NCBI RefSeq assembly: GCF_001310635.1
Contig: NZ_BAXR01000003.1
Span: 322,938-386,937 of the forward strand
Length of the DNA stretch: 64,000 bases
Origin: Bacillus sp. JCM 19034
GTDB taxonomy: Bacteria > Bacillota > Bacilli > Bacillales > Bacillaceae_D
Direction: 5' to 3'
The position numbers and the translations under genes were made by a program. Shown here in pieces: positions 5,985-16,967 of the stretch (position 1 is its first letter; each line of letters begins with the position of its first letter). The notes under the pieces were generated by a model. That model was not told the origin of the DNA. It searched no databases and saw only the letters and a program-made list of their open reading frames with translations.

Positions 5985-6833
5985 ATGACAATTCAATGGT
6001 TTCCCGGCCATATGGCTAAAGCACGAAGAGAAGTGACAGAGAAATTATCATTAATTGATGTTGTTATTGAAATAGTAGACGCACGAGTTCCACTCGCCTC
6101 GAGAAATCCAATGATTGATGAGTTAGTTTCCCATAAGCCTCGGTTAATCTTATTAAATAAAGCTGACTTGGCAGACCCTGTAGTTACAGAGGAATGGGTA
6201 CAATATTTTAAAGAAGCTAATATGAAAGTATTAGTTATTAATAGTCAAAATGGAAAAGGAACTGAGAAAATCGCTGATGCATGTCGTGAGCTTGCCTCAG
6301 CACTTCTTGAAAAATTAAAATCAAAGGGAATGAAGCCTAGGGCGATCCGTGCGATGATCTTAGGTATTCCTAATGTAGGAAAGTCAACGCTGATTAATCG
6401 TCTTGCTTCAAAACGTACAGCTAAAGTAGGAGATCGGCCTGGAGTTACGAAACAGCAGCAATGGATAAAAGTTGGGAAATCACTTGAATTGCTTGATACT
6501 CCAGGTATATTATGGCCTAAGTTTGAAGATCAGCAAACTGGTTATTTGCTAGCATCAACAGGAGCAATCAAAGACGAACTTCTTGATTTTCAAGATATTG
6601 CGTTATATGTGTTAAAAAATATGAAGGTTCATTACCCTAATCGACTAAAAGAAAGGTATAAGCTTGAAGAAATACCAGATGACCCAGTTGAACTTTTTGA
6701 AGAGATTGGAAAGAAACGTGGCTGCTTAATGAGTGGCGGTTATGTTGATTACGATAAGGCTGCTGAAATTATTTTAAGGGAGCTTCGCAATGGCACCCTT
6801 GGTCGAGTGACATTAGAACGACTTGGGGAATAA
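5985..6833 (+). CDS. rbgA: Ribosome biogenesis GTPase RbgA (YlqF)
   Basis: This circularly permuted GTPase is needed for late assembly of the 50S subunit. The 282 residues show the permuted order: G4 LLNKADL (about 56-62) precedes G1 [14 protein letters not shown] (about 122-135) and G3 DTPG. The N-terminus [13 protein letters not shown] carries the conserved histidine region proposed to act in catalysis. The C-terminal domain binds the ribosome. The start lies nine bases after lepB with GTAGGTGATGG upstream, so the two genes are co-transcribed. It is followed by a terminator. Confidence 0.95.
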   Translation: MTIQWFPGHMAKARREVTEKLSLIDVVIEIVDARVPLASRNPMIDELVSHKPRLILLNKADLADPVVTEEWVQYFKEANMKVLVINSQNGKGTEKIADACRELASALLEKLKSKGMKPRAIRAMILGIPNVGKSTLINRLASKRTAKVGDRPGVTKQQQWIKVGKSLELLDTPGILWPKFEDQQTGYLLASTGAIKDELLDFQDIALYVLKNMKVHYPNRLKERYKLEEIPDDPVELFEEIGKKRGCLMSGGYVDYDKAAEIILRELRNGTLGRVTLERLGE

Positions 6834-6836
6834 GAG

Positions 6837-6878
6837 ATTTGCACCTACTTCCATATATGGATGAAGGTGCAAATTTTT
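6837..6878 (+). terminator. Terminator after rbgA
   Basis: ATTTGCACCT (6837-6846) and AGGTGCAAAT (6865-6874) form a perfect 10-bp stem followed by TTTTT. Confidence 0.8.
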
Positions 6879-6991
6879 ATGAATTTAGGAAATGTATATA
6901 CATAGATGGGCGGAAAGTTGTAATCGATTATTTAGAATAGACGAGTAAAAAAATGAGCTCGATATACCGATACATATAAAAAGGAGAAACA

Positions 6992-7762
6992 ATGATGTCT
7001 ATATCGCTAAAAGAAATGGAAATGAAGCTAAAGGAAAATGACGATGTGGAAAAATGGCTTGCTCTGCTTAGGAAAGATGAACGAAAAGGGGCCCAGAAAT
7101 TATTGCTTTCATATGAAAGACAACTGAAAAGAGAAGCGTTGCTAGAAGAAATGCATCAAAACATGGTTCGTTACGAATCACAAGCACGAGCGAATGGAGC
7201 GAGTGCTATTGCCGGTGTAGACGAGGTAGGAAGAGGACCATTAGCAGGACCGGTTGTTGCTAGTGCCGTCATTCTACCTACAAATTTTAAACTATTAGGA
7301 TTAACAGATTCAAAAAAGCTATCAAAGGCGAAACGCGAGGAATTTGCCAAACGAATAAAAGAAGAAGCGATTGCGTACTCGGTATCAATGGTGCATGCGG
7401 CTGAAATAGATGAAATCAATATCTATGAATCTACGAAAAAGGCAATGTGTCAGGCATTAGCGTTACTTGATAAGCACCCAGATCACGTATTAGTAGATGC
7501 AATGACTTTACCGCTTGAAATTAGTCAAACGTCTATCATTAAAGGTGATCAAAAAAGTATATCAATTGCCGCTAGTTCAATTATTGCTAAAGTTGCTCGT
7601 GATCAATATATGGAGGAACTAGGAAGAGAATATCCTCATTATGGGTTTGCCAACAATGCTGGTTATGGTACGAAAGAGCACCTTCACGCATTAAAAGTAC
7701 ACGGTGTAACGATAGAACATCGCAAATCTTTCCAACCAGTCGCAGACCTCCTTGTCGAGTAG
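6992..7762 (+). CDS. rnhB: Ribonuclease HII
   Basis: The enzyme removes ribonucleotides and RNA primers from RNA/DNA hybrids. The 256-residue protein has the Firmicute-type N-terminal extension of about 70 residues, then the catalytic core AGVDEVGRGPLAGPVV with metal ligands Asp77 and Glu78, LTDSKKLSKAKRE, and a further Asp in VLVDAM. The length matches Bacillus RnhB (about 255). AAGGAG lies five bases upstream of the ATG at 6992; an ATG at 6995 is equivalent. It leads into the ylqG-ylqH pair. Confidence 0.95.
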   Translation: MMSISLKEMEMKLKENDDVEKWLALLRKDERKGAQKLLLSYERQLKREALLEEMHQNMVRYESQARANGASAIAGVDEVGRGPLAGPVVASAVILPTNFKLLGLTDSKKLSKAKREEFAKRIKEEAIAYSVSMVHAAEIDEINIYESTKKAMCQALALLDKHPDHVLVDAMTLPLEISQTSIIKGDQKSISIAASSIIAKVARDQYMEELGREYPHYGFANNAGYGTKEHLHALKVHGVTIEHRKSFQPVADLLVE

Positions 7763-7784
7763 TTTGTTATAAGGAGTTGATGAA

Positions 7785-9416
7785 ATGATTCAAACGCACT
7801 ATTCAGCTCAAATAAATAATACAATGCAACAACAAATACGTACAGCTGCCTTCGCAACTGGACAAATTTTTCAAGGGAAAGTGCTAAAGCTTTTTCCGAA
7901 TAACTTAGCTTCATTACAAATTAATGGAATGAATATGACTGGAATGTTAGAAGCGTCGTTAGTAGCTGGTGAGAGATATTGGTTTCAAGTAATCGAAGCG
8001 AAAGGAGTGCCTCGGTTAAAAGTGTTAGAGCTCAAACGGCAAGAAACCGCTTCGAAGCAAACAAGTAAGACACCAGTAGTAGATCTTTTAAAATATATAG
8101 GTGTGCCATTTTCAAAGGCTGCAGAATCAGTAGTTGTAGCTTTTCAAAAGCAAGGATTATCCTTTTCGAAAGAAATGATTCTAGATAGTGTTCAATTATT
8201 ACAGCACACCTCACTTCGACAAGAGCAGGCACTACAATTGATCGTACAGCTAATTCAACGTCAGTTACCATTAACACCAGCGATATTTGATGCGTTTCAA
8301 ACATATGAACATTCGGAAAATCTATCAACGCAATTGCAATCATTGTTGCAGTTGTTAAATCAATCTAGTGACAGGCGAGCAAATGAGTGGGTACCAAAAC
8401 TCCAACCAGTTATGCAAAAATTTACTGTTACAATGTCGCAAACTACGCTCATACAGCAGCTCATTTCCTTCATGTTAAGCAATAACGAAACAGATTCAGA
8501 AACAGCACGAACCATCCTGCAACGTCTTGGGATGAACTTCAATCAAACAGAATTGTTAAATGAAGTAAGACCGTTACTCGTCCCTAATGATAAAGGAGGA
8601 ACACCTTTCGGCCGCGTGGAGTTGATGACGTTTATTTCCCAGGTAAAGGAACAGGACTTTCAATTAATTATCCGTCACCTGTTCAATCAATCTCCCTCGG
8701 ACGTTCAATCGAGATTACATGCTCTTATTGAGCAACCACTTTCCCAAGCAGAACGGCAATTGCTGATTCAAATATTTCGAACTGAAAGGGCACAAATGCA
8801 ACTGCCACCATTGCAGATGCTTAGTTCTTTGCTAGGATTTGATTTTGAACAAATGATTAGTAGAGTTGATCTAGCTAATGATCAGTCAAGTATAACTCAG
8901 CAAAATATGAAATCATTGTTATTAACGATGCAGCAGCAGCCATTACAAAGGGATATTCAGATGGCAGTTTCCAATCTAGTTCAGACGATTACCGCACAAC
9001 AACTTTTGTCTCAAGAGCAAATAGGTGCACTCCAACAATACTTATTTTCCATTCCACTTCAATTAGGTGATTTTCATACGAATATGACGATGCAATGGGA
9101 AGGACAGAAAAACAATGATGGACAATTAAATCCGGAGTATTGTAGAATTTTATTTTATTTAACATTAGAACATTTGCGAGAAACGGTCGTTGATGTAATG
9201 ATTCAGAATCGAATTGTCTCCATAACGATTCATAATGAACAAGATCAACCTTCTTCATTAATGAATCTCTTAACACCAGCTTTAAAGAGTGCACTTGATA
9301 AGAAGGATTATCATCTTTTAACGATATCTTGGAAACAATTAAAGGAAGTTAATGTAAAGACAACAGATTCATCTCATACAAATTCGACCTATCAAGGGGT
9401 GGATATCCGGATATGA
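7785..9416 (+). CDS. ylqG: YlqG-like protein with FliK-type C-terminal domain
   Basis: The 543-residue protein has a Gln-rich, low-complexity middle and a C-terminal section (about 445-525) resembling the FliK/Flg_hook domain: it ends with a helical LEHLRETVVDVMIQNRIVSITIHN stretch seen as alternating strand and helix. In Bacillus ylqG lies at this position. Flagellar FliK measures hook length and tells FlhB to switch export substrates. This gene overlaps ylqH, whose product resembles the FlhB C-terminal domain, so the two probably work together. Their function is not established. AAGGAG precedes the ATG. A separate, canonical fliK lies at 28151. Confidence 0.7.
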   Translation: MIQTHYSAQINNTMQQQIRTAAFATGQIFQGKVLKLFPNNLASLQINGMNMTGMLEASLVAGERYWFQVIEAKGVPRLKVLELKRQETASKQTSKTPVVDLLKYIGVPFSKAAESVVVAFQKQGLSFSKEMILDSVQLLQHTSLRQEQALQLIVQLIQRQLPLTPAIFDAFQTYEHSENLSTQLQSLLQLLNQSSDRRANEWVPKLQPVMQKFTVTMSQTTLIQQLISFMLSNNETDSETARTILQRLGMNFNQTELLNEVRPLLVPNDKGGTPFGRVELMTFISQVKEQDFQLIIRHLFNQSPSDVQSRLHALIEQPLSQAERQLLIQIFRTERAQMQLPPLQMLSSLLGFDFEQMISRVDLANDQSSITQQNMKSLLLTMQQQPLQRDIQMAVSNLVQTITAQQLLSQEQIGALQQYLFSIPLQLGDFHTNMTMQWEGQKNNDGQLNPEYCRILFYLTLEHLRETVVDVMIQNRIVSITIHNEQDQPSSLMNLLTPALKSALDKKDYHLLTISWKQLKEVNVKTTDSSHTNSTYQGVDIRI

Positions 9417-9688
9417 ACGAGCCACATCAAAAACAAAAACAGGCTGTAGCACTACGTTACGACCCATTAAAAGAGGCAGCACCGAAAGTAATTGCTAAGG
9501 GGAGGGGCTATGTGGCAGATGAACTCATTGCACGAGCTAAGGAACACTCTATCCCTCTTCAAGAAGATGAATCACTCATTGAATTACTGTCGCAATTAGA
9601 AATGAATCAGGTAATACCAGAAGAATTGTATGAAGTTGTCGCGGAGATTTTCGCTTATATTTATCAAGTTGACCAGCATCGTTCATAG
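9413..9688 (+). CDS. ylqH: YlqH, FlhB C-terminal-domain homologue
   Basis: The 91-residue protein aligns with the cytoplasmic domain of FlhB after its self-cleavage site. AVALRYDPLKEAAPKVIAKG here corresponds to FAIALRYDESVSDAPIVIAKG-like sequence in the flhB product at 37126, and VVAEIFAYIY to SVAEVLAYVY. The transmembrane part and the NPTH cleavage motif are absent, so the protein resembles the already cleaved fragment. The start overlaps the ylqG stop as ATGA, which suggests coupled translation. Partnership with the FliK-like YlqG is an inference from family knowledge and gene order. Confidence 0.85.
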   Translation: MNEPHQKQKQAVALRYDPLKEAAPKVIAKGRGYVADELIARAKEHSIPLQEDESLIELLSQLEMNQVIPEELYEVVAEIFAYIYQVDQHRS

Positions 9689-9759
9689 ATCCTTGAATGA
9701 ATGAGTAAGTCATGGGAATGATAAAATGGAACAATTTTATTATGGAGGTAGGTAGCCTC

Positions 9760-9936
9760 ATGAAGAAGCAACAAAAACAATCAGCAAGAACAGAATTTAG
9801 TCAAGAGCTGTACCCTCATAGTGTCCAAGAATCAGATGCTAAAGTCACACTTTTTGAAAAACTGTTAAAAAAGCAAGATAATCAGAAACCTAAAGGGAAT
9901 GAGACTACACAGGCAACTAAAAAAAGAGAAAAGTAG
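9760..9936 (+). CDS. Small charged protein of unknown function
   Basis: The 58-residue product (from MKKQQKQSART) is rich in Lys and Gln with no hydrophobic core, and is probably disordered. GGAGGTAGG lies 8 bases before the ATG at 9760, the best evidence that it is expressed. A longer reading from 9712 lacks a ribosome-binding site. It lies between ylqH and a hairpin preceding sucC. I recognise no family and assign no function. Confidence 0.5.
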   Translation: MKKQQKQSARTEFSQELYPHSVQESDAKVTLFEKLLKKQDNQKPKGNETTQATKKREK

Positions 9937-9946
9937 TAAACGTATG

Positions 9947-9980
9947 AAGGTATCTCAGGCAACAGTTTGAGATGCCTTAT
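9947..9980 (+). terminator. Hairpin ending the rnhB-ylqH unit
   Basis: AAGGTATCTCA (9947-9957) and TGAGATGCCTT (9968-9978) form an 11-bp stem with one G-T pair. The T tail is short (ATTT), so termination may be partial. Confidence 0.55.
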
Positions 9981-10003
9981 TTAAGTTGTCATCCAAAGCC
10001 TAA

Positions 10004-10031
10004 TTGACAGAATTCATCGATTTTTTAAAAT
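10004..10031 (+). promoter_or_regulatory. SigA promoter of sucCD
   Basis: A perfect TTGACA (10004-10009) is followed after 16 bases by TAAAAT (10026-10031). The sucC start is 126 bases downstream. A second TAAAAT lies near 10079, so more than one start point is possible. Confidence 0.55.
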
Positions 10032-10156
10032 CTTATATTTTGTAAGGGTTTTATCTCCCACAACCATCTAATCCATGATAAAATAATAGAGGATTTCATA
10101 TTAAATCTAAAATGGTGCTACGGCATACATGTAATTGATAGGAGGCTGGAGAGAGA

Positions 10157-11317
10157 ATGAATATCCACGAGTATCAAGGAAAAGAGCTTCTACGTAAGTA
10201 CGGTGTTGCTGTACCAAATGGAAAAGTGGCATTTTCTGTCGAAGAAGCAGTAGAGGCTGCGAAAGTACTAGGTTCAAGTGTTTCAGTAGTGAAAGCACAA
10301 ATCCATGCAGGTGGCCGTGGTAAGGCAGGTGGCGTAAAAGTTGCCAAGAACCTTGAAGAAGTACGTACATATGCTAATGAGATTTTAGGGAAAACACTTG
10401 TAACACATCAAACAGGGCCAGAAGGTAAAGAAGTAAAGCGCTTACTCATTGAAGAGGGATGCGACATTCAAAAAGAGTATTATATTGGGCTTGTTCTTGA
10501 CCGTGCAACATCGCGTGTCGTTTTAATGGCTTCTGAAGAAGGTGGAACGGAGATCGAAGAAGTTGCGGAAGCAACACCTGAGAAGATTTTCAAGGAAGTC
10601 ATTGATCCAGCTGTCGGTCTTCAAGGCTTTCAAGCACGCCGCTTAGCGTTTAATATTAACATTCCTAAAGAATTAGTCGGTCAAGCTGTTAAGTTTATGA
10701 TGGGACTTTATAAAGTCTTTATTGAAAAGGATTGTTCGATTGCAGAAATTAATCCACTTGTAACTACAGGTGACGGGAAAGTAATGGCATTAGATGCAAA
10801 ATTAAACTTTGACTCAAATGCACTCTATCGTCAAAAGGATATTCTTGAATATCGCGATCTTGAAGAAGAAGATGTAAAAGAAATTGAAGCTTCAAAATAT
10901 GATTTAAGCTACATTTCGTTAGATGGTAATATCGGTTGTATGGTTAACGGAGCGGGATTGGCAATGGCGACGATGGATATTATTAAGCATTACAATGGTG
11001 ATCCTGCTAACTTCCTTGATGTAGGTGGTGGCGCGACTGCTGAAAAAGTAACAGAAGCGTTTAAAATTATCCTATCTGATGAAAATGTGAAAGGGATTTT
11101 TGTAAATATCTTCGGTGGTATTATGAAATGTGACATTATTGCAGAAGGTGTTATCGAAGCTACAAAACAAGTTGGACTTGACATTCCTTTAGTCGTACGT
11201 CTTGAAGGAACAAATGTTGACTTAGGTAAGAAGATTTTAAACGAATCTGGTCTTAATATTACGGCAGCAGATTCTATGGCAGACGGTGCACAAAAAATCG
11301 TGTCATTAGTACAATAG
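10157..11317 (+). CDS. sucC: Succinyl-CoA synthetase (ADP-forming) beta subunit
   Basis: The subunit forms the nucleotide-grasp half of succinyl-CoA synthetase, which makes ATP from succinyl-CoA in the citric acid cycle. The 386 residues start with [17 protein letters not shown], show [16 protein letters not shown] in the ATP-grasp domain, EINPLV with metal-binding residues, and the C-terminal [15 protein letters not shown] and [10 protein letters not shown]. Length and sequence are typical of Bacillus SucC. TAGGAGG precedes the ATG. sucD follows after 18 bases. Confidence 0.97.
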   Translation: MNIHEYQGKELLRKYGVAVPNGKVAFSVEEAVEAAKVLGSSVSVVKAQIHAGGRGKAGGVKVAKNLEEVRTYANEILGKTLVTHQTGPEGKEVKRLLIEEGCDIQKEYYIGLVLDRATSRVVLMASEEGGTEIEEVAEATPEKIFKEVIDPAVGLQGFQARRLAFNINIPKELVGQAVKFMMGLYKVFIEKDCSIAEINPLVTTGDGKVMALDAKLNFDSNALYRQKDILEYRDLEEEDVKEIEASKYDLSYISLDGNIGCMVNGAGLAMATMDIIKHYNGDPANFLDVGGGATAEKVTEAFKIILSDENVKGIFVNIFGGIMKCDIIAEGVIEATKQVGLDIPLVVRLEGTNVDLGKKILNESGLNITAADSMADGAQKIVSLVQ

Positions 11318-11335
11318 AAAGGCGGGACGTGGAGA

Positions 11336-12250
11336 ATGAGTATCCTTATTAATAAAGATACAAAAGTGATTGTTCAAGGTATTACAGGTGCAACTGGATT
11401 ATTCCATACGCAGCAAGCAGTTGAATATGGTACAAATGTTGTAGGTGGAGTTACACCTGGAAAAGGTGGAACAGAAGTAGAAGGAATTCCTGTATTTAAT
11501 ACAGTTGAAGAGGCAGTAAAAGCAACAGGAGCGAATGCTTCGGTCATTTATGTTCCCCCTGCGTTTGCAGCAGATGCGATAATGGAAGCAGCAGATGCTG
11601 AATTAGATTTAGCAATTTGTATTACTGAGGGAATACCGGTAATGGATATGATTAGTGTTAAACGTTATCTAGAAGGAAAGAAGACACGTTTAATTGGTCC
11701 TAACTGCCCAGGTGTCATTACACCAGAGGAATGTAAAATTGGAATTATGCCAGGCTATATTCATAAAAAGGGTCATGTTGGCGTTGTATCTCGTTCAGGT
11801 ACTCTTACGTACGAGGCTGTTCATCAATTATCAACAAATGGTATCGGTCAATCGACTGCAGTTGGTATTGGAGGAGATCCTGTAAATGGGACGAATTTCA
11901 TTGATGTTTTAGAACAGTTTAATGAAGACCCAGATACGTATGCGGTTATTATGATCGGTGAAATTGGTGGGACAGCGGAAGAAGAAGCAGCAGAATGGGT
12001 TAAGGCCAATATGAATAAACCTGTCGTTGGGTTTATTGGTGGACAAACAGCCCCTCCAGGAAAGCGTATGGGGCATGCTGGAGCGATTATTTCAGGTGGT
12101 AAGGGTACAGCGGCAGAAAAGATTAAAACGCTTGAGAGCTGCGGTATTAAAGTAGCAGAAACACCATCTGTAATGGGTGATACACTTATTTCCGTTTTAA
12201 AGGAAAAAGGGTTATTAGAAAAATGTGTGACACACGAAGCAACAAAATAA
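11336..12250 (+). CDS. sucD: Succinyl-CoA synthetase (ADP-forming) alpha subunit
   Basis: The alpha subunit binds CoA and carries the phosphohistidine. The 304 residues include the Rossmann segment [44 protein letters not shown], and the active-site histidine in [11 protein letters not shown]. The ATG is preceded by a G-rich GGCGGGACGTGGAG. It forms an operon with sucC that ends at a strong terminator. Confidence 0.97.
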   Translation: MSILINKDTKVIVQGITGATGLFHTQQAVEYGTNVVGGVTPGKGGTEVEGIPVFNTVEEAVKATGANASVIYVPPAFAADAIMEAADAELDLAICITEGIPVMDMISVKRYLEGKKTRLIGPNCPGVITPEECKIGIMPGYIHKKGHVGVVSRSGTLTYEAVHQLSTNGIGQSTAVGIGGDPVNGTNFIDVLEQFNEDPDTYAVIMIGEIGGTAEEEAAEWVKANMNKPVVGFIGGQTAPPGKRMGHAGAIISGGKGTAAEKIKTLESCGIKVAETPSVMGDTLISVLKEKGLLEKCVTHEATK

Positions 12251-12305
12251 GACCACTCTAACTGCTCTCGCATAAGCAGATTATAATGGTTTCAAAAAAA
12301 GCTTT

Positions 12306-12350
12306 GGGATTGTTCTTAAGGGAGTAACAAACCTTTAAGGACAATCCCTT
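12306..12350 (+). terminator. sucCD terminator
   Basis: A long stem pairs GGGATTGTTCTTAAGG (12306-12321) with CCTTTAAGGACAATCCC (12332-12348), with one bulge. TT then CT-rich sequence follows. Confidence 0.8.
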
Positions 12351-12375
12351 CTCTCTATAGGAAAGGAGATTATTG

Positions 12376-13266
12376 ATGGATGATACTGAATGGCGTGCAC
12401 GGTTTATCCATTTACACAGTTGTCGTGGAATGACGTGGAAATTGTTTTACTCTTATTTGAAAATAGACCCGGGGCTTGAGAACATATACTCACTGACAAA
12501 ATTTGAACTACAAACGATTTTTCAGTTAAAAAGCGAGCGGGCAGCAATTCTTATTCACGATCTTCATATTTGTTCTTCAAATGAACTTCTACGCATTTAT
12601 GAAAAACAACAAATCACCCCGATTACATGTTTCGACACTTATTATCCAACCTTATTAAAAGAAATTCATGATCCACCTTTTGTCCTTTACGTTAAAGGAA
12701 ATCATCATTATCTAAATAATAGTCGATGTATGGCTGTTATTGGAACGAGGAACCCCAGTCACGAAGCAGCCAAAAAAGTAATGCATGTCATTAAACCACT
12801 TGCTATAAAAAATTGGACGATTATAAGTGGATTAGCTATCGGCATTGATACATTGGCTCATCAAGCTGCTCTTTTGAGTAAAGGAAAAACGATTGCGGTA
12901 TTAGGTGCAGGTTTTCATCACATTTATCCTAAAAGAAATGAACAACTTTTCCAAGAAATGTCGAAAAATAATTGCATAATTACTGAGTATCCCCCTCATA
13001 TTCCTCCACGTAAATGGCACTTCCCAGCTCGAAATCGAATCATTAGTGGATTGTCAAAGGCAATTATAGTTATTGAAGCAAATGAAAAAAGTGGTTCTTT
13101 AATAACTGCTGATCAAGCATTAGAGCAAGGTAGAGACGTATTTGCTGTACCTGGTTCCATTTTTTCAAATACTTCTAGAGGTACAAATAAATTAATTCAA
13201 GAAGGAGCTAAACTTGTATTACATGCAACCGATATACTCACTGAATTCCCTGAAGATTGTGAATGA
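12376..13266 (+). CDS. dprA: DNA processing protein DprA/Smf
   Basis: DprA loads RecA onto incoming single-stranded DNA during transformation. The 296-residue protein has an N-terminal helical domain and then the Rossmann-like DprA core: AVIGTRNPS, IISGLAIGIDTLAHQAAL, VLGAGFHHIYPKRN, FPARNRIISGLS, and EKSGSLITADQALEQGRDVFAVPG. It is as short as Bacillus DprA and lacks the C-terminal winged helix found in many others. The ATG at 12376 has AAAGGAG seven bases upstream; a TTG at 12373 is directly before it. Confidence 0.94.
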   Translation: MDDTEWRARFIHLHSCRGMTWKLFYSYLKIDPGLENIYSLTKFELQTIFQLKSERAAILIHDLHICSSNELLRIYEKQQITPITCFDTYYPTLLKEIHDPPFVLYVKGNHHYLNNSRCMAVIGTRNPSHEAAKKVMHVIKPLAIKNWTIISGLAIGIDTLAHQAALLSKGKTIAVLGAGFHHIYPKRNEQLFQEMSKNNCIITEYPPHIPPRKWHFPARNRIISGLSKAIIVIEANEKSGSLITADQALEQGRDVFAVPGSIFSNTSRGTNKLIQEGAKLVLHATDILTEFPEDCE

Positions 13267-13334
13267 ATTTGTCAAAATTACGTAGTCCCTAACTAATAAT
13301 TAAATGAAAAATTCTCTATTTTTCATTAAGAAGT

Positions 13335-13364
13335 TTGACAAATCAAGAAAACCTGTTCCATAAT
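13335..13364 (+). promoter_or_regulatory. SigA promoter of topA
   Basis: A perfect TTGACA (13335-13340) is followed by CATAAT (13359-13364) after an 18-base spacer, 40 bases upstream of the topA ATG. An AT-rich hairpin (13303-13327) just before it may end dprA transcription. Confidence 0.6.
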
Positions 13365-13403
13365 AGGGAAGATTTTAATTTACAGTTAGAGAGGGAGTCT
13401 TAT

Positions 13404-15476
13404 ATGGCCGATTATTTAGTAATCGTTGAATCTCCCGCAAAAGCAAAGACCATTGGAAAGTATTTGGGGAAGAAGTATATAGTCAAAGCTTCAATGGGAC
13501 ATGTTAGAGACTTACCAAAAAGTCAAATGGGAGTAAATGTTGAACAGAATTATGAACCGAAATATATTACGATTAGAGGAAAAGGCCCAGTATTAAAAGA
13601 GTTAAAAACAGCAGCAAAAAAAGTGAAAAGAATTTATTTAGCAGCTGACCCTGATCGCGAAGGAGAAGCAATTGCTTGGCATCTTGCTCATAGTTTGAAT
13701 ATGGACGAAACTTCAGAATGTCGAGTCGTATTTAATGAAATTACGAAAACTGCAATTAAGGAAGCATTTAAAACTCCTCGAAAAATTAATATGGATTTAG
13801 TAGATGCTCAGCAGGCTAGAAGAATTCTCGATCGGTTAGTTGGATATAATATTAGCCCTTTATTATGGAAGAAAGTAAAAAAGGGGTTAAGTGCTGGACG
13901 TGTACAATCTGTAGCAGTTAAGATGATTATCGAACGAGAGAAGGAAATCCAAAGCTTTATTCCAGAAGAATATTGGAATATTCAAGCCCGCTTTTTGCTT
14001 GGTAAGGAAGTATTTGATGCGAAGTTTTATGGGGTCGATGGTAATAAAGTTGACCTTAAAACGGAAGAAGAAGTTCAGCAAATTTTATCAAAACTTAAAA
14101 CAAATGATTATAACGTAACAGCTGTAAAACGAAAGGAAAGAAAGCGTAATCCGGTTAATCCATTTACTACTTCTTCATTACAACAAGAAGCGGCCCGAAA
14201 GTTGAACTTCCGAGCTAAGAAAACAATGATGATTGCTCAACAATTATATGAGGGTGTAGAAATAGGAAAAGAAGGAACAGTCGGTTTAATTACTTATATG
14301 CGTACGGATTCGACACGTATTTCAGAGACAGCCGAACAAGAGGCTCGTGAATACATCTTGAAGGAATTTGGCGAAGAATTTACACGACAAGGGAAACGTG
14401 TAGTCAAAACCGATAAAAAAGCTCAAGACGCTCATGAAGCAATACGACCAACAGCAGTTGAAAAGGATCCGAAGACGATAAAAGGGTATTTATCGCGTGA
14501 TCAATACCGTTTGTATAAACTGATTTGGGAGCGAATGGTTGCTAGTGAAATGGCACCAGCTGTCATGGATACGATGTCAGTAGATATTGAACAGCATGGG
14601 GTATTATTTAGAGCGACAGGTTCAAAGATTAAATTTCCTGGTTTTATGAAGGTTTATATTGAAGGTACAGACGATGGTAAAAAAGAAGAAGATCGTTTTT
14701 TACCAAACTTGGAAGAAGGTCAAATCGTTAAGAACGAGGAAATTGAACCAACTCAACATTTTACGCAACCACCTCCACGATATACAGAAGCACGATTAGT
14801 AAAAACAATGGAGGAATTAGGTATCGGTCGCCCTTCGACGTATGCTCCAACTTTAGATACTATTCAACGGAGAGGATATGTTGCATTAGAAGATAAGCGG
14901 TTTGTACCGACGGAACTTGGAGAGATTGTTCTTGAATTAATCGTTGAATTCTTCCCAGAAATATTAGATGTGGAATTTACGGCGAAAATGGAAAATGACC
15001 TTGACTCGATAGAAGAAGGAGCTAAAGAATGGGTCAACATTATTGATAATTTCTATAGTTCATTTGAGAAACGGTTAGAAATTGCCGAAGATGAAATGAA
15101 GGAAGTTGAACTTCGCGATGAACCTGCAGGCGAAGATTGTGAAAAATGTGGTCATGAAATGGTATATAAAATGGGGCGGTACGGTAAATTTATGGCCTGC
15201 TCTAACTTCCCGGAATGTCGAAATACAAAGGCTATTGTGAAAGACATTGGCGTGAAGTGCCCGAGTTGTAAAGAAGGCAATATAGTAGAGCGAAGAAGTA
15301 AAAAGCGCCGTATTTTTTATGGATGTGATCGATACCCAGAGTGTGAATTTATTTCATGGGATAAGCCGATTGCTAGACCTTGTCCTAAATGTAATAGTAT
15401 GCTAGTTGAAAAGAAATCAAAAAAAGGTGTCCATGTAGAATGTTCTTCATGTGATTATCGAGAAGAAACAAATTAA
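13404..15476 (+). CDS. topA: DNA topoisomerase I
   Basis: The type IA enzyme relaxes negative supercoils. The 690 residues begin with the Toprim domain ([19 protein letters not shown]; metal-binding DPDREGEA), then the core with the catalytic Tyr298 in [14 protein letters not shown]. The C-terminus has three topoisomerase zinc-ribbon modules, each with paired CxxC motifs (CEKCGH, CPSCKE, CPKCNS). The length equals that of B. subtilis TopA. The ATG at 13404 has GAGAGGGAG upstream. An upstream in-frame TTG at 13335 falls on the promoter and is rejected. Confidence 0.96.
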   Translation: MADYLVIVESPAKAKTIGKYLGKKYIVKASMGHVRDLPKSQMGVNVEQNYEPKYITIRGKGPVLKELKTAAKKVKRIYLAADPDREGEAIAWHLAHSLNMDETSECRVVFNEITKTAIKEAFKTPRKINMDLVDAQQARRILDRLVGYNISPLLWKKVKKGLSAGRVQSVAVKMIIEREKEIQSFIPEEYWNIQARFLLGKEVFDAKFYGVDGNKVDLKTEEEVQQILSKLKTNDYNVTAVKRKERKRNPVNPFTTSSLQQEAARKLNFRAKKTMMIAQQLYEGVEIGKEGTVGLITYMRTDSTRISETAEQEAREYILKEFGEEFTRQGKRVVKTDKKAQDAHEAIRPTAVEKDPKTIKGYLSRDQYRLYKLIWERMVASEMAPAVMDTMSVDIEQHGVLFRATGSKIKFPGFMKVYIEGTDDGKKEEDRFLPNLEEGQIVKNEEIEPTQHFTQPPPRYTEARLVKTMEELGIGRPSTYAPTLDTIQRRGYVALEDKRFVPTELGEIVLELIVEFFPEILDVEFTAKMENDLDSIEEGAKEWVNIIDNFYSSFEKRLEIAEDEMKEVELRDEPAGEDCEKCGHEMVYKMGRYGKFMACSNFPECRNTKAIVKDIGVKCPSCKEGNIVERRSKKRRIFYGCDRYPECEFISWDKPIARPCPKCNSMLVEKKSKKGVHVECSSCDYREETN

Positions 15477-15649
15477 GCTGGTCGTTTATTTTTTATTACA
15501 AATCATACTTTTTTCTTTTTTCATCAAACTTTATAAATGTTTTTAGAAGATCGTCTACATTCCCCGTTACGCGGCAAGGATGATAGAATACACCTACGTA
15601 GTAATTGCACTACACATATTGAGAATGTGGAAAGTATTGGAGGGAAATT

Positions 15650-16956
15650 ATGTCACAACCCTACGTAAATGTCATAGGTGCTGGTTTAGCTGGTAGTGAA
15701 GCAGCATGGCAATTAGCGAAGAGAGGGATTCAAGTCCATTTATATGAAATGCGTCCTGTTAAGCAAACCCCTGCTCATCATACAGATAAATTTGCCGAAT
15801 TAGTATGTAGTAATTCATTGAGAGGTAATTCCTTAACGAACGCCGTTGGGGTTCTTAAAGAAGAGATGAGGGTATTAGATTCTGTTATTATTGATTCAGC
15901 AGATCATGCTTCTGTTCCAGCAGGTGGTGCATTGGCAGTTGATCGCCATGAGTTTGCTGCATTGGTAACAGACAAGGTAAAGAACCATCCCCTCGTTACC
16001 GTTTATAATGAAGAAATATCAGAAATTCCTGAAGGACCAACAATTATTGCGACTGGCCACTTACTTCTGAATCTCTATCTAAGAAATTACGGGAGTTAAC
16101 TGGTGAAGAATATTTGTATTTTTATGATGCTGCTGCCCCTATTATTGAAACTGAATCGATTAATATGGATAAGGTATACTTGAAATCAAGGTATGATAAA
16201 GGTGAGGCGGCTTACTTAAACTGTCCAATGACTGAAGAAGAATTTAATCGTTTCTATGATGCACTAGTTTCTGCAGAAACAGTACCTCTTAAAGAATTTG
16301 AAAAGGAAATCTTCTTTGAAGGGTGCATGCCGATTGAAGTGATGGCCAAGCGCGGAAAAAAAACGATGCTATTTGGACCAATGAAGCCTGTTGGACTAGA
16401 AGATCCGCGAACTGGCAAACGGCCGTTTGCAGTTGTCCAGCTAAGACAGGATAACACTTCAGGAACATTATATAATATTGTGGGTTTTCAAACACATTTA
16501 AAATGGGGACCACAAAAAGAAGTGATTAGACTTATACCCGGCTTAGAGGAAGCTGAAATTGTTCGTTACGGAGTCATGCATCGAAACACATTTATTAATT
16601 CACCAAATTTGCTAAAGCCAACGTATCAATATAAAGATCATGAACAACTCTTTTTTGCGGGGCAAATAACGGGTGTTGAAGGCTATGTTGAATCTGCAGC
16701 TGCTGGTATCATTGCTGGAATAAATGCCGCCAAATTAATAAAAGGTGAAGAGCTTGTCGTTTTCCCGGAGTGGACTGTAATTGGTAGTATGGCACAATAT
16801 ATAACAAATGCTAACCCTAAAAATTTCCAACCGATCAATGCTAACTTTGGTTTATTACCACCTCTCGACGAACGAATAAAAAATAAGAAAGAACGCTATG
16901 AACAGTTTGCTAAACGTGCGTTGGATACAATTCAGAATTTTGTGAAAAAAGTGTAA
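15650..16956 (+). CDS. trmFO: Methylenetetrahydrofolate-tRNA (uracil-54-C5) methyltransferase, frameshifted
   Basis: TrmFO makes 5-methyluridine at tRNA position 54 using methylene-tetrahydrofolate and FAD. The N-terminus has the FAD-binding [19 protein letters not shown] and [12 protein letters not shown]. The second part has [18 protein letters not shown] sequence and the C-terminal [18 protein letters not shown]. The frame breaks near 16057. One extra C there (GGCCAC to GGCCCAC) restores [19 protein letters not shown] and one continuous protein of about 435 residues, the family length. GGAGGG precedes the ATG. It most likely reflects a sequencing error, not gene decay. Confidence 0.92.
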
Positions 16957-16967
16957 ATAAGATTGTC

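Noticed and set aside
11848..12273. 141-codon minus-strand ORF
   Set aside because: It is antisense to the 3' end of sucD, which is fully conserved in its own frame. The translation is low-complexity and has no ribosome-binding site.
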